From: UBA1672 sp033851915 | GTDB taxonomy: Bacteria > Pseudomonadota > Alphaproteobacteria > Micavibrionales > Micavibrionaceae | DNA length: 64,000 bases | Reading direction: 5' to 3' | NCBI GenBank assembly: GCA_033851915.1 | Contig: JAWSVM010000001.1 | Location: 186,001-250,000 of the forward strand | The notes under the pieces: generated by a model | Seen by the model: the letters and a program-made list of their open reading frames with translations, nothing else | What the model was told of the DNA's origin: nothing | Databases searched by the model: none | Position numbers and translations under genes: made by a program | Shown: one piece after another, positions 35,377 through 43,044 of the stretch | How the letters are laid out: each line of letters starts with the position of its first letter | Numbering within the stretch: the first letter of the stretch is position 1

Positions 35377-36111
35377 ATGAAACAAGAAATTAAACACAGA
35401 TACTCCGGCGCAGTTATTTTTACGGCTGAAATTGAATGCGAAAAAGACGCGTCAATAGCAATAAAGCTTGGTTTGGCAGTAAAGATTGCTGTCAAAAAAG
35501 ACGCAAACCTTGGAGGCGCAAACCTTAGAGACGCAAACCTTGGAGGCGCAAACCTTAGAGACGCAAACCTTGGAGGCGCAAACCTTAGAGACGCAAACCT
35601 TAGAGACGCAAACCTTAGAGACGCAAACCTTGGAGACGCAAACCTTAGAGACGCATACCTTGGAGACGCAAACCTTAGAGACGCATACCTTGGAGGCGCA
35701 AACCTTGGAGGCGCATACCTTGGAGACGCATACCTTGGAGGCGCAAACCTTAGAGACGCATACCTTGGAGACGCAAACCTTGGAGGCGCATACCTTGGAG
35801 ACGCATACCTTGGAGGCGCATACCTTGGAGGCGCAAACCTTGGAGGCGCATACCTTGGAGACGCATACCTTGGAGGCGCAAACCTTAGAGACGCAAAATT
35901 AATAATATCATTTACAGGCGTCGGCAATGAAAGACGTGATGGTTATGCCGTTCAGCATGAAAAAACAGTGATGGTCAAACTCGGATGTTTTTGGGGAACC
36001 AAGAAAGAAGCTATTGCCGCAGTCACCGAAAAATACGGCAAGAACTCTGGGTATGTTGCGATGATAAAAGCCGCCTGTAAGATTTTAAAAGAGCAACAAA
36101 TAGAAAACTAA
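35377..36111 (+). CDS. Pentapeptide-repeat protein
   Basis: The 244-residue protein has a 41-residue N-terminal domain, 26 tandem pentapeptides of the type A-(N/Y)-L-(G/R)-(G/D) (about residues 42-172) and a 71-residue C-terminal domain. Pentapeptide repeats fold as a right-handed quadrilateral beta-helix; some such proteins mimic DNA and block gyrase. The C-terminal part (GYAVQHEKTVMVKLGCFWG) suggests a separate globular module seen in phage proteins. Its DNA is a 15-bp tandem repeat, prone to unit gain and loss. Function unknown. Confidence 0.85.
   Translation: MKQEIKHRYSGAVIFTAEIECEKDASIAIKLGLAVKIAVKKDANLGGANLRDANLGGANLRDANLGGANLRDANLRDANLRDANLGDANLRDAYLGDANLRDAYLGGANLGGAYLGDAYLGGANLRDAYLGDANLGGAYLGDAYLGGAYLGGANLGGAYLGDAYLGGANLRDAKLIISFTGVGNERRDGYAVQHEKTVMVKLGCFWGTKKEAIAAVTEKYGKNSGYVAMIKAACKILKEQQIEN
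35500..35894 (+). repeat. 15-bp tandem repeat, about 26 copies
   Basis: Units are of the type GACGCAAACCTTAGA or GGCGCATACCTTGGA, differing at only a few fixed positions. All six reading frames lack stops over much of the array because the unit length is a multiple of 3. The array encodes the pentapeptide helix of the surrounding gene. Confidence 0.95.
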
Positions 36112-36123
36112 AGGAGAACTACA

Positions 36124-36594
36124 ATGACTACAACAAACTATTCTACAGCAGTAATGCTATTCAACCCAAACATCAGGGCAGTAAGGGTTTCTTACGAGAC
36201 CGAGGAGCAAAACAAGAACAGAACGCTCTACATCTTCAAAACTCTCGATGAATCTATAGAAGTTGGTGATTACGTTGTCATAGGAACAAGCAGCCGACAC
36301 AATCTGACAGTCGTGAAGGTCGAAGAAGTTGATGTGGAAGTTGATATCGACAGCGCCACACAGCTTGCGTGGCTTGTGGATCGTGTGGAAACTTCTGCTC
36401 ACCGTAAGATTACTGAGGATGAAAAATCTTGGATAGCGCAGATGAAGAAAGCGCAGATCCGCAAGAAACGTGAGGATCTTAAGGATTCCATGATGGAGAT
36501 GTACAAAGACGAAGGCATTACAGATGCCGCCATTGTTCAAATGGGCAGTCTTCCCGCTATTGAATCTTCTGCGGAAGTTACTACAGAAGACTAA
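36124..36594 (+). CDS. Phage hypothetical protein
   Basis: The 156-residue protein has a beta-rich N-terminal half (MTTTNYSTAVMLFNPNIRAV, then YIFKTLDESIEVGDYVVIG) and a charged helical C-terminal half. AAGGAG precedes the start. I recall similar conserved early proteins in phages but no function; no catalytic motif is visible. Confidence 0.65.
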   Translation: MTTTNYSTAVMLFNPNIRAVRVSYETEEQNKNRTLYIFKTLDESIEVGDYVVIGTSSRHNLTVVKVEEVDVEVDIDSATQLAWLVDRVETSAHRKITEDEKSWIAQMKKAQIRKKREDLKDSMMEMYKDEGITDAAIVQMGSLPAIESSAEVTTED

Positions 36595-36603
36595 ACAAAA
36601 TCT

Positions 36604-36761
36604 AGGCTGTGAAACTGGTGTCCTTAACCTCACAGAGCAGCCTGATCCATTAGTGATGCATTCGCATCCCTAATGTTTAGAGTCACTAAAGAAGTAACTC
36701 TAAAAGGGTTTGAGAAGGGAAAGCAGTGAGGTTTGAGGACTGAGCGACCCCTTCTCTAAAC
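36604..36761 (+). other. Hairpin-rich noncoding stretch
   Basis: The 190-base gap between two early genes carries a chain of stems: 36604-36609 with 36638-36643; 36648-36659 with 36664-36675 (one mismatch, loop ATTC); 36676-36683 with 36697-36704; and 36708-36719 with 36749-36761 (one bulged base). No U-runs follow. RNase III processing sites or a regulatory leader are possible. Confidence 0.5.
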
Positions 36762-36783
36762 TCTCTAATAAAAAGGATTTGTT

Positions 36784-37032
36784 ATGCCGTATTGCCCCCG
36801 ATGTGTGTGCAAGCTGACCAAAAGAAAAAGCACCAAGTCTTACCATTGCCTAAGCTGCGGAGCTGAGAGAAATATTATGTCTCCTAATCCAACGGGGATG
36901 TCCGATGCTGAATTCGATGTTCTTAAGAAGCAAGGGATCAGAGCTAAGAAATCCGTACCGAAACCCACGAACAACCCCGCCCCCACTTACGATTTCTCAG
37001 GGATGGCGGATAGATTACTGAAGGAGGACTGA
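36784..37032 (+). CDS. Zinc-ribbon phage protein
   Basis: The 82-residue protein begins MPYCPRCVCKLTKRK and has a second pair in HCLSCGAE, giving a CPxC-x(n)-CxxC zinc ribbon at residues about 4-26. The rest is basic and Pro-rich (PKPTNNPAPTYDF). Such small ribbons can bind nucleic acid or RNA polymerase. It is three bases upstream of the PcfJ-like gene. Confidence 0.65.
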   Translation: MPYCPRCVCKLTKRKSTKSYHCLSCGAERNIMSPNPTGMSDAEFDVLKKQGIRAKKSVPKPTNNPAPTYDFSGMADRLLKED

Positions 37033-37035
37033 GAG

Positions 37036-37803
37036 ATGCCTGTGGAGTTAAGAATAGAAACCCACCCATACCATAATTCTATAAGCGTAGGTGCTCGTGT
37101 TGACCTGCGGTATGAGATTAATCGATACACCATAGATGACAACCCTCCCGCCGAAGTGGCGAGAGAGATTGCCCGCCGGATGGTTCGGGGTCTTGAGGAG
37201 GAGATAACTTACAAAGTGGAAAGAGAACTTAGGTACTCGGGTAGACAAAGGCATCTTGCACCTGATGATATAAGGGGAGACGCTGCGATGTACTTCCGTG
37301 GAGGCCGTTCACTGGCTCACGAAGCACGGAGGACGGCTTTTGAAGAAGCCCACAGGATGCTCATGGCACCGCCCCCTAGAATCCGTAGAACCCTGGAACC
37401 ACCTAAGAAAACAAAGCATTTCAAGTGGATGTCTGATCTCAAAAAAGAGATAACTTTAGGGGAATTCACCGCGAAACTTTTGGACAACTCTATGAAAGTC
37501 CACGAGGAAGGTATAGAGATGAGACACTGCCTCCACACCCATTACCAAGAAAAGATAGCAAGCGCGAAGATCATTGCGTATCACGTGGATGTTCCCAGAG
37601 ACATCTGCAGGTCGGGACTCACCGTGAGCTTCAAAAGAACCGCTGGAGATGGATGGGAATTTTATCAATCTAAAGGTAAAGCCAACTCCCAACGACAAGA
37701 TCCACGCCTCGATGATCTCTACGCAGTTCTGTTAAAGCAATTAAATAAAAACTTAAAGACATCCAAGGGTTATTTAGAGAATTCCCAGGTGTCTTGGGCT
37801 TGA
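37036..37803 (+). CDS. PcfJ-like domain protein
   Basis: The 255-residue protein has an N-terminal region of unknown type and a C-terminal PcfJ-like part (about 150-225): EGIEMRHCLHTHY, then IIAYHVDVPRD, LTVSFKRTAGDGWEFYQSKG. The pattern M-x-H-C-x(5-6)-Y followed by an oxidised-strand pair and a Q/N-rich end resembles the PcfJ family found on plasmids and phages, whose activity is unclear. GGAGG precedes the start. It lies directly before the hairpin and the RNA polymerase gene. Confidence 0.6.
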   Translation: MPVELRIETHPYHNSISVGARVDLRYEINRYTIDDNPPAEVAREIARRMVRGLEEEITYKVERELRYSGRQRHLAPDDIRGDAAMYFRGGRSLAHEARRTAFEEAHRMLMAPPPRIRRTLEPPKKTKHFKWMSDLKKEITLGEFTAKLLDNSMKVHEEGIEMRHCLHTHYQEKIASAKIIAYHVDVPRDICRSGLTVSFKRTAGDGWEFYQSKGKANSQRQDPRLDDLYAVLLKQLNKNLKTSKGYLENSQVSWA

Positions 37804-37817
37804 CTACAAACAACAGA

Positions 37818-37926
37818 GAGGGCAAGTATACCTCATAATATATTCAGTGAATCTTCGGGGCTTTGGTTTCGTTTTGTTAACTTCCTTTTTCTCGAAGGTT
37901 CTCTGAATATATTATTTGAAGCCCTC
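37818..37926 (+). other. Long imperfect hairpin upstream of the phage RNA polymerase gene
   Basis: An outer stem GAGGGC/GCCCTC (37818-37823 with 37921-37926) encloses a perfect 13-bp inverted repeat ATAATATATTCAG/CTGAATATATTAT (37835-37847 with 37903-37915), and a further CTTCG/CGAAG pair (37853-37857 with 37893-37897). The structure would lie in the 5' UTR of the polymerase message. Confidence 0.6.
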
Positions 37927-37966
37927 CCTATCCATTCAAATTCCACGATAGATATTGGAGGTCTTC

Positions 37967-40420
37967 ATGACTGATGCCAACACCCCCACTACACCTAAAT
38001 TTGAACGTCAACTGCAACTTGAGAAAGAGATGCAGGGCATGGGAATCGCCAGGTTTCGTGCAGAAGTTCAAAAGGCTCAAGAGAATGGTTTAGAAAGCAC
38101 AACACACGGTGTCCTCAGCATCATGAAGCAAGCCTTCGACCCCTTCGAGGCAACTGTGAAAGAGTGGAAAAGCGATTGCGTCAAAGGTAAAACTATGTGG
38201 GGTGGAAAGACACCCCAGTCCTACGGGTTCATTAAAGATGTAGGTGATGATGTGCTGGTGTACCTTACGATGAAGACCATTATGGATACCATAAGTAAGG
38301 CGAGGACACTGCCTGATGTCACGCTGTCTATAGCCTCTCAAATTCAAAACGAAATAAACTTTAAAGAATTTAAAAAGGAATCCCCTGCTCATTACAAAAA
38401 GGTAAAGGAGGATGTTTCTAAGAGGACACGTAAGCTATCCCATATATCTACGGTTATCAAAAGATCGGCTGCGAAAGATGATGTGGATCTCACTAAGTTC
38501 TCTCAGACAGATAAACACAAAATAGGAAGCTTACTGCTATCCTTATTTATCGAGAGTACAGGACTTGTGGAAATCTATTCTCCCCCTCAGATGCCTGGAG
38601 AACGAAAAAGAAAACCTATAAGAGTTCAACCCACTGCTAAGACCACCGAGTGGTTACGTGGAAGTAACGCTAGATGCGAGCTGCTATCCCCTGTGATCTT
38701 ACCGATGATTATAGAGCCTAAAGACTGGACATCCCCCGTAGGTGGTGGGTTCTGGTCAGATTTCATTAAGACATCTCTTGTCCGTAGGACTACAGGTGCC
38801 TACTTAGATGAGATGGAGAACATGGATATGTGGGAAGTGTATCAATCCGTAAACCATCTTCAGAAAACTAAGTGGAAGATCAACAACAATGTACTAGAGG
38901 TTATACGCTCCTGTGCAGATAACAACAACCCACTCGGTAAGCTCCCTGCTGGGGGAGAAGCCCCTCTCCCGCCATTGCCTGTAGATATCGACACTAATAA
39001 AGAAGCACGTTGGTTATGGCGTAAACAAGCTGCAGGTGTTCACGGCGAGAACGTAAGGTCTCGTTCGAAATACATAGGACTCCAAAAGAAACTGCAGATA
39101 GCTGAGAGATTTACTACGGAAGAAGAGCTATTCTTCGTGTACACCGTGGATTTCCGAGGTCGAGTGTATCCAGCGCAGATACACCTAAATCCTCAAGGGG
39201 ATGACGTTGCCAAATCGTTGTTACATTTTGCTGAAGGTAAGCCAGTGGATGATGAATCGGGCGGCTGGCTGGCACTACACGGTGCGAACACTTTTGGTTA
39301 CGACAAAGCAAATCTACAAGATCGCGTACAATGGGTTTTGGACAACACAGAGAACATCTGTGCGAGTGCTTCTGACCCATTCGTTAGTCAATGGTGGGCT
39401 GAAGCCGATAAACCATGGCAGTTCCTAGCGTTCTGTTATGAGTGGAAAGAATTTCAAGACAGCCCCGATACGTTTGTAAGTCATTTACCGATTGCATTAG
39501 ATGGTTCTTGTAATGGGCTGCAGAATTTCTCTGCGATGCTTAGAGATCCTATAGGAGGACGGGCGACCAACCTCACACCAACTGAAGAGCCTTGCGACAT
39601 CTACCAAGAAGTTGCAGAGCTTGTTATAGAGAAACTCAAAGAGGACATAGCGAATGGCGTAGAATACTCCCAATGCTGGGAAGGGTTTATCTCAAGGAAG
39701 CTCGTAAAGAGGCCCACGATGACTATGCCTTACGGTGCAACTCTCGCAGGATACCGCCAACAAATAGCTGAGGTTGTTAAAAAGTGGAGAGATGACGGGG
39801 AACCTTCACCTATATTTGAAGATCACGGTTTTCACGAGTGTTTCTACCTTGCGCGTCTTATTCAAAGTTCTTTGGGTGAAGTCGTTGTAGCAGCAGAGAC
39901 CGCTATGAAGTGGCTCCAGGATGTCGCTAAGATTATCGGGGAGGAGAACTTACCGATTTACTGGGTGACGCCTGTAGGATTCCCAGTGATGCAGAACTAT
40001 AGAAACATTCTAACTAAAAGTGTAGAAACCCAGATCGCAGGTAGGCTCTACTATGGACGTGTGGCGTACAGTAATGGCACTAAGATGAATAAAAGGAAGA
40101 TGAAAGCTGCCATAGCCCCCAACTTCGTCCACTCGTGCGATGCCGCACATCTCATCAGGACTATAAACCTTGCGGAAACCAATGACATAAACGCCCTAGC
40201 AATGGTTCACGATAGTTTTGGTACTCATGCTGCGGATACTCCAGCTCTCACAGAGATACTCCGCCACGCTTTTGTGCAAGTACATAAAGAAGAACCGCTG
40301 GAGAGCTTTTACAAGCAAATCTGCAGACAATCCTCGACACCCGAGAGAATCCCTAAGCCGCCAAAGAAAGGCTCCTTAGATCTCGAACAGGTCTTAGAGG
40401 CTGACTTCTTCTTCTCTTAG
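37967..40420 (+). CDS. Single-subunit DNA-dependent RNA polymerase, T7 type
   Basis: The 817-residue enzyme has the T7 polymerase landmarks in order: VDFRGRVYPAQ near 393; motif A LDGSCNGLQNFSAMLRD with the catalytic Asp near 512; motif B KRPTMTMPYGATLAGYRQQI with the catalytic Lys near 580; and motif C MVHDSFGTHAAD with the second Asp near 749. It transcribes the middle and late phage genes from its own promoters. The ATG at 37967 is preceded by GGAGG. It is slightly shorter than T7's 883 residues. Confidence 0.97.
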   Translation: MTDANTPTTPKFERQLQLEKEMQGMGIARFRAEVQKAQENGLESTTHGVLSIMKQAFDPFEATVKEWKSDCVKGKTMWGGKTPQSYGFIKDVGDDVLVYLTMKTIMDTISKARTLPDVTLSIASQIQNEINFKEFKKESPAHYKKVKEDVSKRTRKLSHISTVIKRSAAKDDVDLTKFSQTDKHKIGSLLLSLFIESTGLVEIYSPPQMPGERKRKPIRVQPTAKTTEWLRGSNARCELLSPVILPMIIEPKDWTSPVGGGFWSDFIKTSLVRRTTGAYLDEMENMDMWEVYQSVNHLQKTKWKINNNVLEVIRSCADNNNPLGKLPAGGEAPLPPLPVDIDTNKEARWLWRKQAAGVHGENVRSRSKYIGLQKKLQIAERFTTEEELFFVYTVDFRGRVYPAQIHLNPQGDDVAKSLLHFAEGKPVDDESGGWLALHGANTFGYDKANLQDRVQWVLDNTENICASASDPFVSQWWAEADKPWQFLAFCYEWKEFQDSPDTFVSHLPIALDGSCNGLQNFSAMLRDPIGGRATNLTPTEEPCDIYQEVAELVIEKLKEDIANGVEYSQCWEGFISRKLVKRPTMTMPYGATLAGYRQQIAEVVKKWRDDGEPSPIFEDHGFHECFYLARLIQSSLGEVVVAAETAMKWLQDVAKIIGEENLPIYWVTPVGFPVMQNYRNILTKSVETQIAGRLYYGRVAYSNGTKMNKRKMKAAIAPNFVHSCDAAHLIRTINLAETNDINALAMVHDSFGTHAADTPALTEILRHAFVQVHKEEPLESFYKQICRQSSTPERIPKPPKKGSLDLEQVLEADFFFS

Positions 40421-40423
40421 ATC

Positions 40424-40441
40424 TTCAACCTGCCGTTAAAG
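40424..40441 (+). promoter_or_regulatory. Candidate phage RNA polymerase promoter, copy 1
   Basis: TTCAACCTGCCGTTAAAG begins 3 bases after the polymerase stop. It matches 17 of 18 bases with a second copy at 49470-49487 (TTATAG there). The end resembles the CTATAG start region of T7 promoters, with G as the probable +1. Confidence 0.55.
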
Positions 40442-40466
40442 ACATACGAAAGGCCGAGGTATTTAT

Positions 40467-40742
40467 ATGATTACAAATAAGGATGGAGATATCTTAGGAT
40501 TCTCCTCAAGCCCTAAGAAAATCAAAGTAATATCCATGCGAACACTCACCCTGCTTCAAGATTATAAGCGGGGTGACATCGTTATAGCCCTTTCTGTGTT
40601 GTGGCTAGGTCTCTGTGAGAGATACAACGTGGAACCCTCCTATGTACTAGGGATTGCCCAACGTATTCGCACAGAGACCTTTGATAATCAACAGGACTCA
40701 CAATTCAGAGCAATAAAGGACTACATGGAACATGAACTCTAA
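40467..40742 (+). CDS. Phage hypothetical protein
   Basis: The 91-residue protein is not recognised. It is the first gene behind the candidate phage promoter. The middle has a hydrophobic stretch (RGDIVIALSVLWLGLCERY) that could be a buried helix; the rest is charged. No motif gives a function. Confidence 0.6.
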   Translation: MITNKDGDILGFSSSPKKIKVISMRTLTLLQDYKRGDIVIALSVLWLGLCERYNVEPSYVLGIAQRIRTETFDNQQDSQFRAIKDYMEHEL

Positions 40743-40866
40743 AATAGACCGGGCAATATCCCACTTAACGAATACAGGAGTTGTACCCACAGATCTAATC
40801 TACCAACTCGTAGATGGTGGCGTGGATTTCAGCGAATTAGAACGCAAATACAGCATTAATAATTAA
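40732..40866 (+). CDS. Very small phage ORF
   Basis: A 44-codon ORF starts inside the end of the previous gene (11-base overlap) with AAAGGA upstream and ends just before the ribosome-binding site of the next gene. The sequence MNSKIDRAISHLTNTGVVPT then LIYQLVDGGVDFSELE looks like a small helical domain. The tight spacing supports it; it is too short to be sure. Confidence 0.5.
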   Translation: MNSKIDRAISHLTNTGVVPTDLIYQLVDGGVDFSELERKYSINN

Positions 40867-40877
40867 GGAGAATTACA

Positions 40878-41171
40878 ATGATAAAACGATTGAATGATGT
40901 GGAAGTACTGTTACGAACAAATAATGGTGCTGCTGTTATCTTACAGCAATCCCCCGATATGTTCACGCCTACACCTTGTGTGCGTATCAACCCTGCATCC
41001 TGTGGAGGTACACCGCGCAAGGATATGAATTTCTCTGCAGGACCTCTAAGAACACTCTCGAAAGCACTCTTAGAAGCTGCAGATAAACTAGAAGCAGGAA
41101 CTCTATTTAAAGATCCTCTCAAACAAATCACAGTAGACGGTGTGAATTACATCGAAAAGGAAGATAAATAA
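40878..41171 (+). CDS. Phage hypothetical protein
   Basis: A 97-residue product of unknown role with AAGGAG at the start. It contains two Cys (TPCVRINPASCGG) and a helical C-terminal half. Immediately upstream of the ssDNA-binding protein gene. Confidence 0.6.
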   Translation: MIKRLNDVEVLLRTNNGAAVILQQSPDMFTPTPCVRINPASCGGTPRKDMNFSAGPLRTLSKALLEAADKLEAGTLFKDPLKQITVDGVNYIEKEDK

Positions 41172-41172
41172 T

Positions 41173-41844
41173 ATGGCTAAAGAATACCTTTACACTCCCC
41201 CAGGGATACTCGGGGATTACCCAGCGTTAGATCGTGTAGATTATTATAAAGACACGGATGGCAAATACAAATGTGACCTTATCTTTAATACGACAAACAA
41301 AGATGTTAAGGCGTTTGTTAAGAAGATGGACGACCTGATGCCTTCTATCATGGAAGCTAAAGAAAAGTACGAGAAAGCGCAGCTCAAGAAAGGTGACAAA
41401 GTAGAGTTAGATGTTAACCCTATGTACAAATACGTCTACTCTGAAGAAGGTGAAAAGACCGACCAAATCAAAGTAGGTTTCAAAACCAAAGCATCAGGCA
41501 CCAACAAGACAACTGGCGAAGCTTGGGCACGTAGCTTCAATCTAGTAGATGGCTCTGGAAAACGTATTGCAGGTAAGATCGGTATTGGCGGCGGCTCTAA
41601 AGCTATAGTTAAGTACACTCTAGGAACTCCCTACGCTATACCCAAAGTAGGCTGCGGGATCACCAAGTATCTCGAAGGCGCACAATTACTAGAGTTGGTT
41701 AAATTCGGTGATGATGGTGGTGGCTTTGCCCCTGTCGAGGATGGTTACTCATTCGATGAAGACGATGTAACGATTGCTACGAACACCGCCACTGAAGTTA
41801 CACAGATGGAGGAGCCAGATGACCTACCTAGCTTTGCCTCCTAG
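41173..41844 (+). CDS. Single-stranded DNA-binding protein, T7 gp2.5-like
   Basis: The 223-residue protein has the layout and position of gp2.5: an OB-like core with FNLVDGSGKRIAGKIGIGGGSKA and an acidic C-terminal tail (FDEDDVTIATNTATE to EEPDDLPSF) needed to contact polymerase and helicase. It coats single-stranded DNA in replication. The resolvase gene overlaps its end by 26 bases. Confidence 0.85.
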   Translation: MAKEYLYTPPGILGDYPALDRVDYYKDTDGKYKCDLIFNTTNKDVKAFVKKMDDLMPSIMEAKEKYEKAQLKKGDKVELDVNPMYKYVYSEEGEKTDQIKVGFKTKASGTNKTTGEAWARSFNLVDGSGKRIAGKIGIGGGSKAIVKYTLGTPYAIPKVGCGITKYLEGAQLLELVKFGDDGGGFAPVEDGYSFDEDDVTIATNTATEVTQMEEPDDLPSFAS

Positions 41845-42265
41845 TAAAGTTATCGATGTCATTAAGGAAGCTCTAGGCACACCCACTTTGGGTGTTTCTT
41901 TTTGTCTTAATCCTGTGGTCGCCTCGCGTCCACGGGTGACTAGATGGGGTGTCTATTACGGTAAAAACTACACGCAGTGGCGCAAGACAGCCATGGAACT
42001 CATTAAGAACAGTGAAGATACCATTGAGAAGTATTGCACTGTTCTCGTGGAGCAGATCGTAAAGAAACCTAAGACATCTAAGAAGGACTTCCCTCGTGGA
42101 GACGTTGATAACTACGGCAAAGCTCCCATGGATATCTTAACCAAGAAAGAATTCTGGACAGATGATGACATTGTAACAGGAATGTTCTCGTCAAAACGCT
42201 TTGCGAAACCTGATGAGGAACCAAGAACGGAGGTGTTTATCTATGTTCATAAAGGAACGGATTAA
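41819..42265 (+). CDS. RusA-like Holliday junction resolvase
   Basis: Starting at ATG 41819 (GGAGG upstream) the 148-residue protein has the RusA elements: RPRVTRWGVYYGKNYTQWR, then the Asp-rich core PRGDVDNYGKAPMDIL with FWTDDDIV. The three Asp residues bind the metal. It takes the place of T7 endonuclease I (gp3), cutting branched replication intermediates. It overlaps the neighbouring genes on both sides. Confidence 0.88.
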   Translation: MTYLALPPSKVIDVIKEALGTPTLGVSFCLNPVVASRPRVTRWGVYYGKNYTQWRKTAMELIKNSEDTIEKYCTVLVEQIVKKPKTSKKDFPRGDVDNYGKAPMDILTKKEFWTDDDIVTGMFSSKRFAKPDEEPRTEVFIYVHKGTD

Positions 42266-42587
42266 CACGAATAACATTATTATTCTCGCCTCTAAGACCC
42301 CCCCAAATGAAAATATCGGAGCCGATGAACTCGACAGGCAACATAGAAATCGTGGCTGTATGATGATCGGTTATCACTACGTCATCCGCAGGGATGGCTT
42401 GGTAGAAACGGGAAGAGAGCTAGATAAGCGTGGGCATTTCAGACAGAAATACAACAAGGATTCTGTCTATGTCTGCCTCATTGGTAAAGAGGACAATTTT
42501 ACCGAGGAACAACTAGAAGCAATGGTGGAGATCACAGATGAGCTGCGGGATTTATACCCTAAAGCAACAGCCCTGGACTTCACATAG
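42243..42587 (+). CDS. T7-lysozyme homologue lacking zinc ligands (probable non-enzymatic regulator)
   Basis: The 114-residue protein aligns along most of T7 gp3.5: YHYVIRRDGLVETGRELD matches T7 YHFIIKRDGTVEAGRDE, and YNKDSVYVCLIG matches YNHNSIGVCLVG. T7 needs His17, His122 and Cys130 to hold zinc. Here His17 is Leu (IIILASKT), and the protein stops before the region of His122 and Cys130. It should not cut peptidoglycan, but could keep the RNA polymerase-inhibiting role. The next gene starts 20 bases on with its own AAGGAG, so no frameshift explains the short end. ATG 42243 fits GGAGG best. Confidence 0.8.
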   Translation: MFIKERINTNNIIILASKTPPNENIGADELDRQHRNRGCMMIGYHYVIRRDGLVETGRELDKRGHFRQKYNKDSVYVCLIGKEDNFTEEQLEAMVEITDELRDLYPKATALDFT

Positions 42588-42607
42588 AACACTTAAGGAG
42601 ACTAAAC

Positions 42608-42811
42608 ATGTACAAGAGTTACGCTAAGATTACACAAGGATTCACTAAGCTGATTAAGCAATGCGAAGGTCGTGCGGATCATCTACTAGATGTTATCGAC
42701 ACCACCTCCATCGCAATAGTGGAACAAGAGAAAGCAGCAGCTCTCGCTCTTTTAGAACACGACAAAATCACTCTGCTAACAGCCAACCTCAAAGCATTGG
42801 TGGGTGATTAA
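42608..42811 (+). CDS. Phage hypothetical protein
   Basis: A 67-residue product with AAGGAG upstream; helical, Ala/Leu/Lys-rich (KAAALALLEHDK). No function can be named. Its stop overlaps the next start (TAATG). Confidence 0.55.
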   Translation: MYKSYAKITQGFTKLIKQCEGRADHLLDVIDTTSIAIVEQEKAAALALLEHDKITLLTANLKALVGD

Positions 42812-43044
42812 TGCTTCGTACAGAGATCAAACAACACCTCGAAGATAAAGGCTCGATAACACGCTTAGAAGCCTTAGGTCTCTACAGGTGTATGGATGTG
42901 ACCACGGTTATTCGAGACTTACGCAAAGGTAACACAACACGTGAAGCCTTAAAGATCACCACAGATATGAAGCAAGACAGAAACGGCAAACAATATGCAC
43001 GATACAAACTCACAACTGACGGAGAAGAACTTACCATGTCCTGA
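42811..43044 (+). CDS. Small helix-turn-helix phage protein
   Basis: The 77-residue protein carries ITRLEALGLYRCMDVTTVIRDLRK, the pattern of HTH_39-type winged-helix proteins common near phage replication genes, then a beta-hairpin wing QDRNGKQYARYKL. It could bind DNA at the origin or regulate neighbouring genes. It overlaps the start of the primase-helicase gene by 50 bases. Confidence 0.65.
   Translation: MLRTEIKQHLEDKGSITRLEALGLYRCMDVTTVIRDLRKGNTTREALKITTDMKQDRNGKQYARYKLTTDGEELTMS

Noticed and set aside
35500..35894. CRISPR-like array
   Set aside because: Units are 15 bp, contiguous and without spacers; they encode pentapeptides in frame.
35355..35927. Long antisense and frameshifted ORFs over the pentapeptide array
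   Set aside because: The 15-bp repeat has no stops in several frames, so open frames are automatic. Only the frame of 35377-36111 has non-repetitive ends and a ribosome-binding site.
37835..37915. Inverted repeat as an insertion-sequence footprint
   Set aside because: No transposase or target duplication; the nested outer and inner pairs fit an RNA hairpin better.
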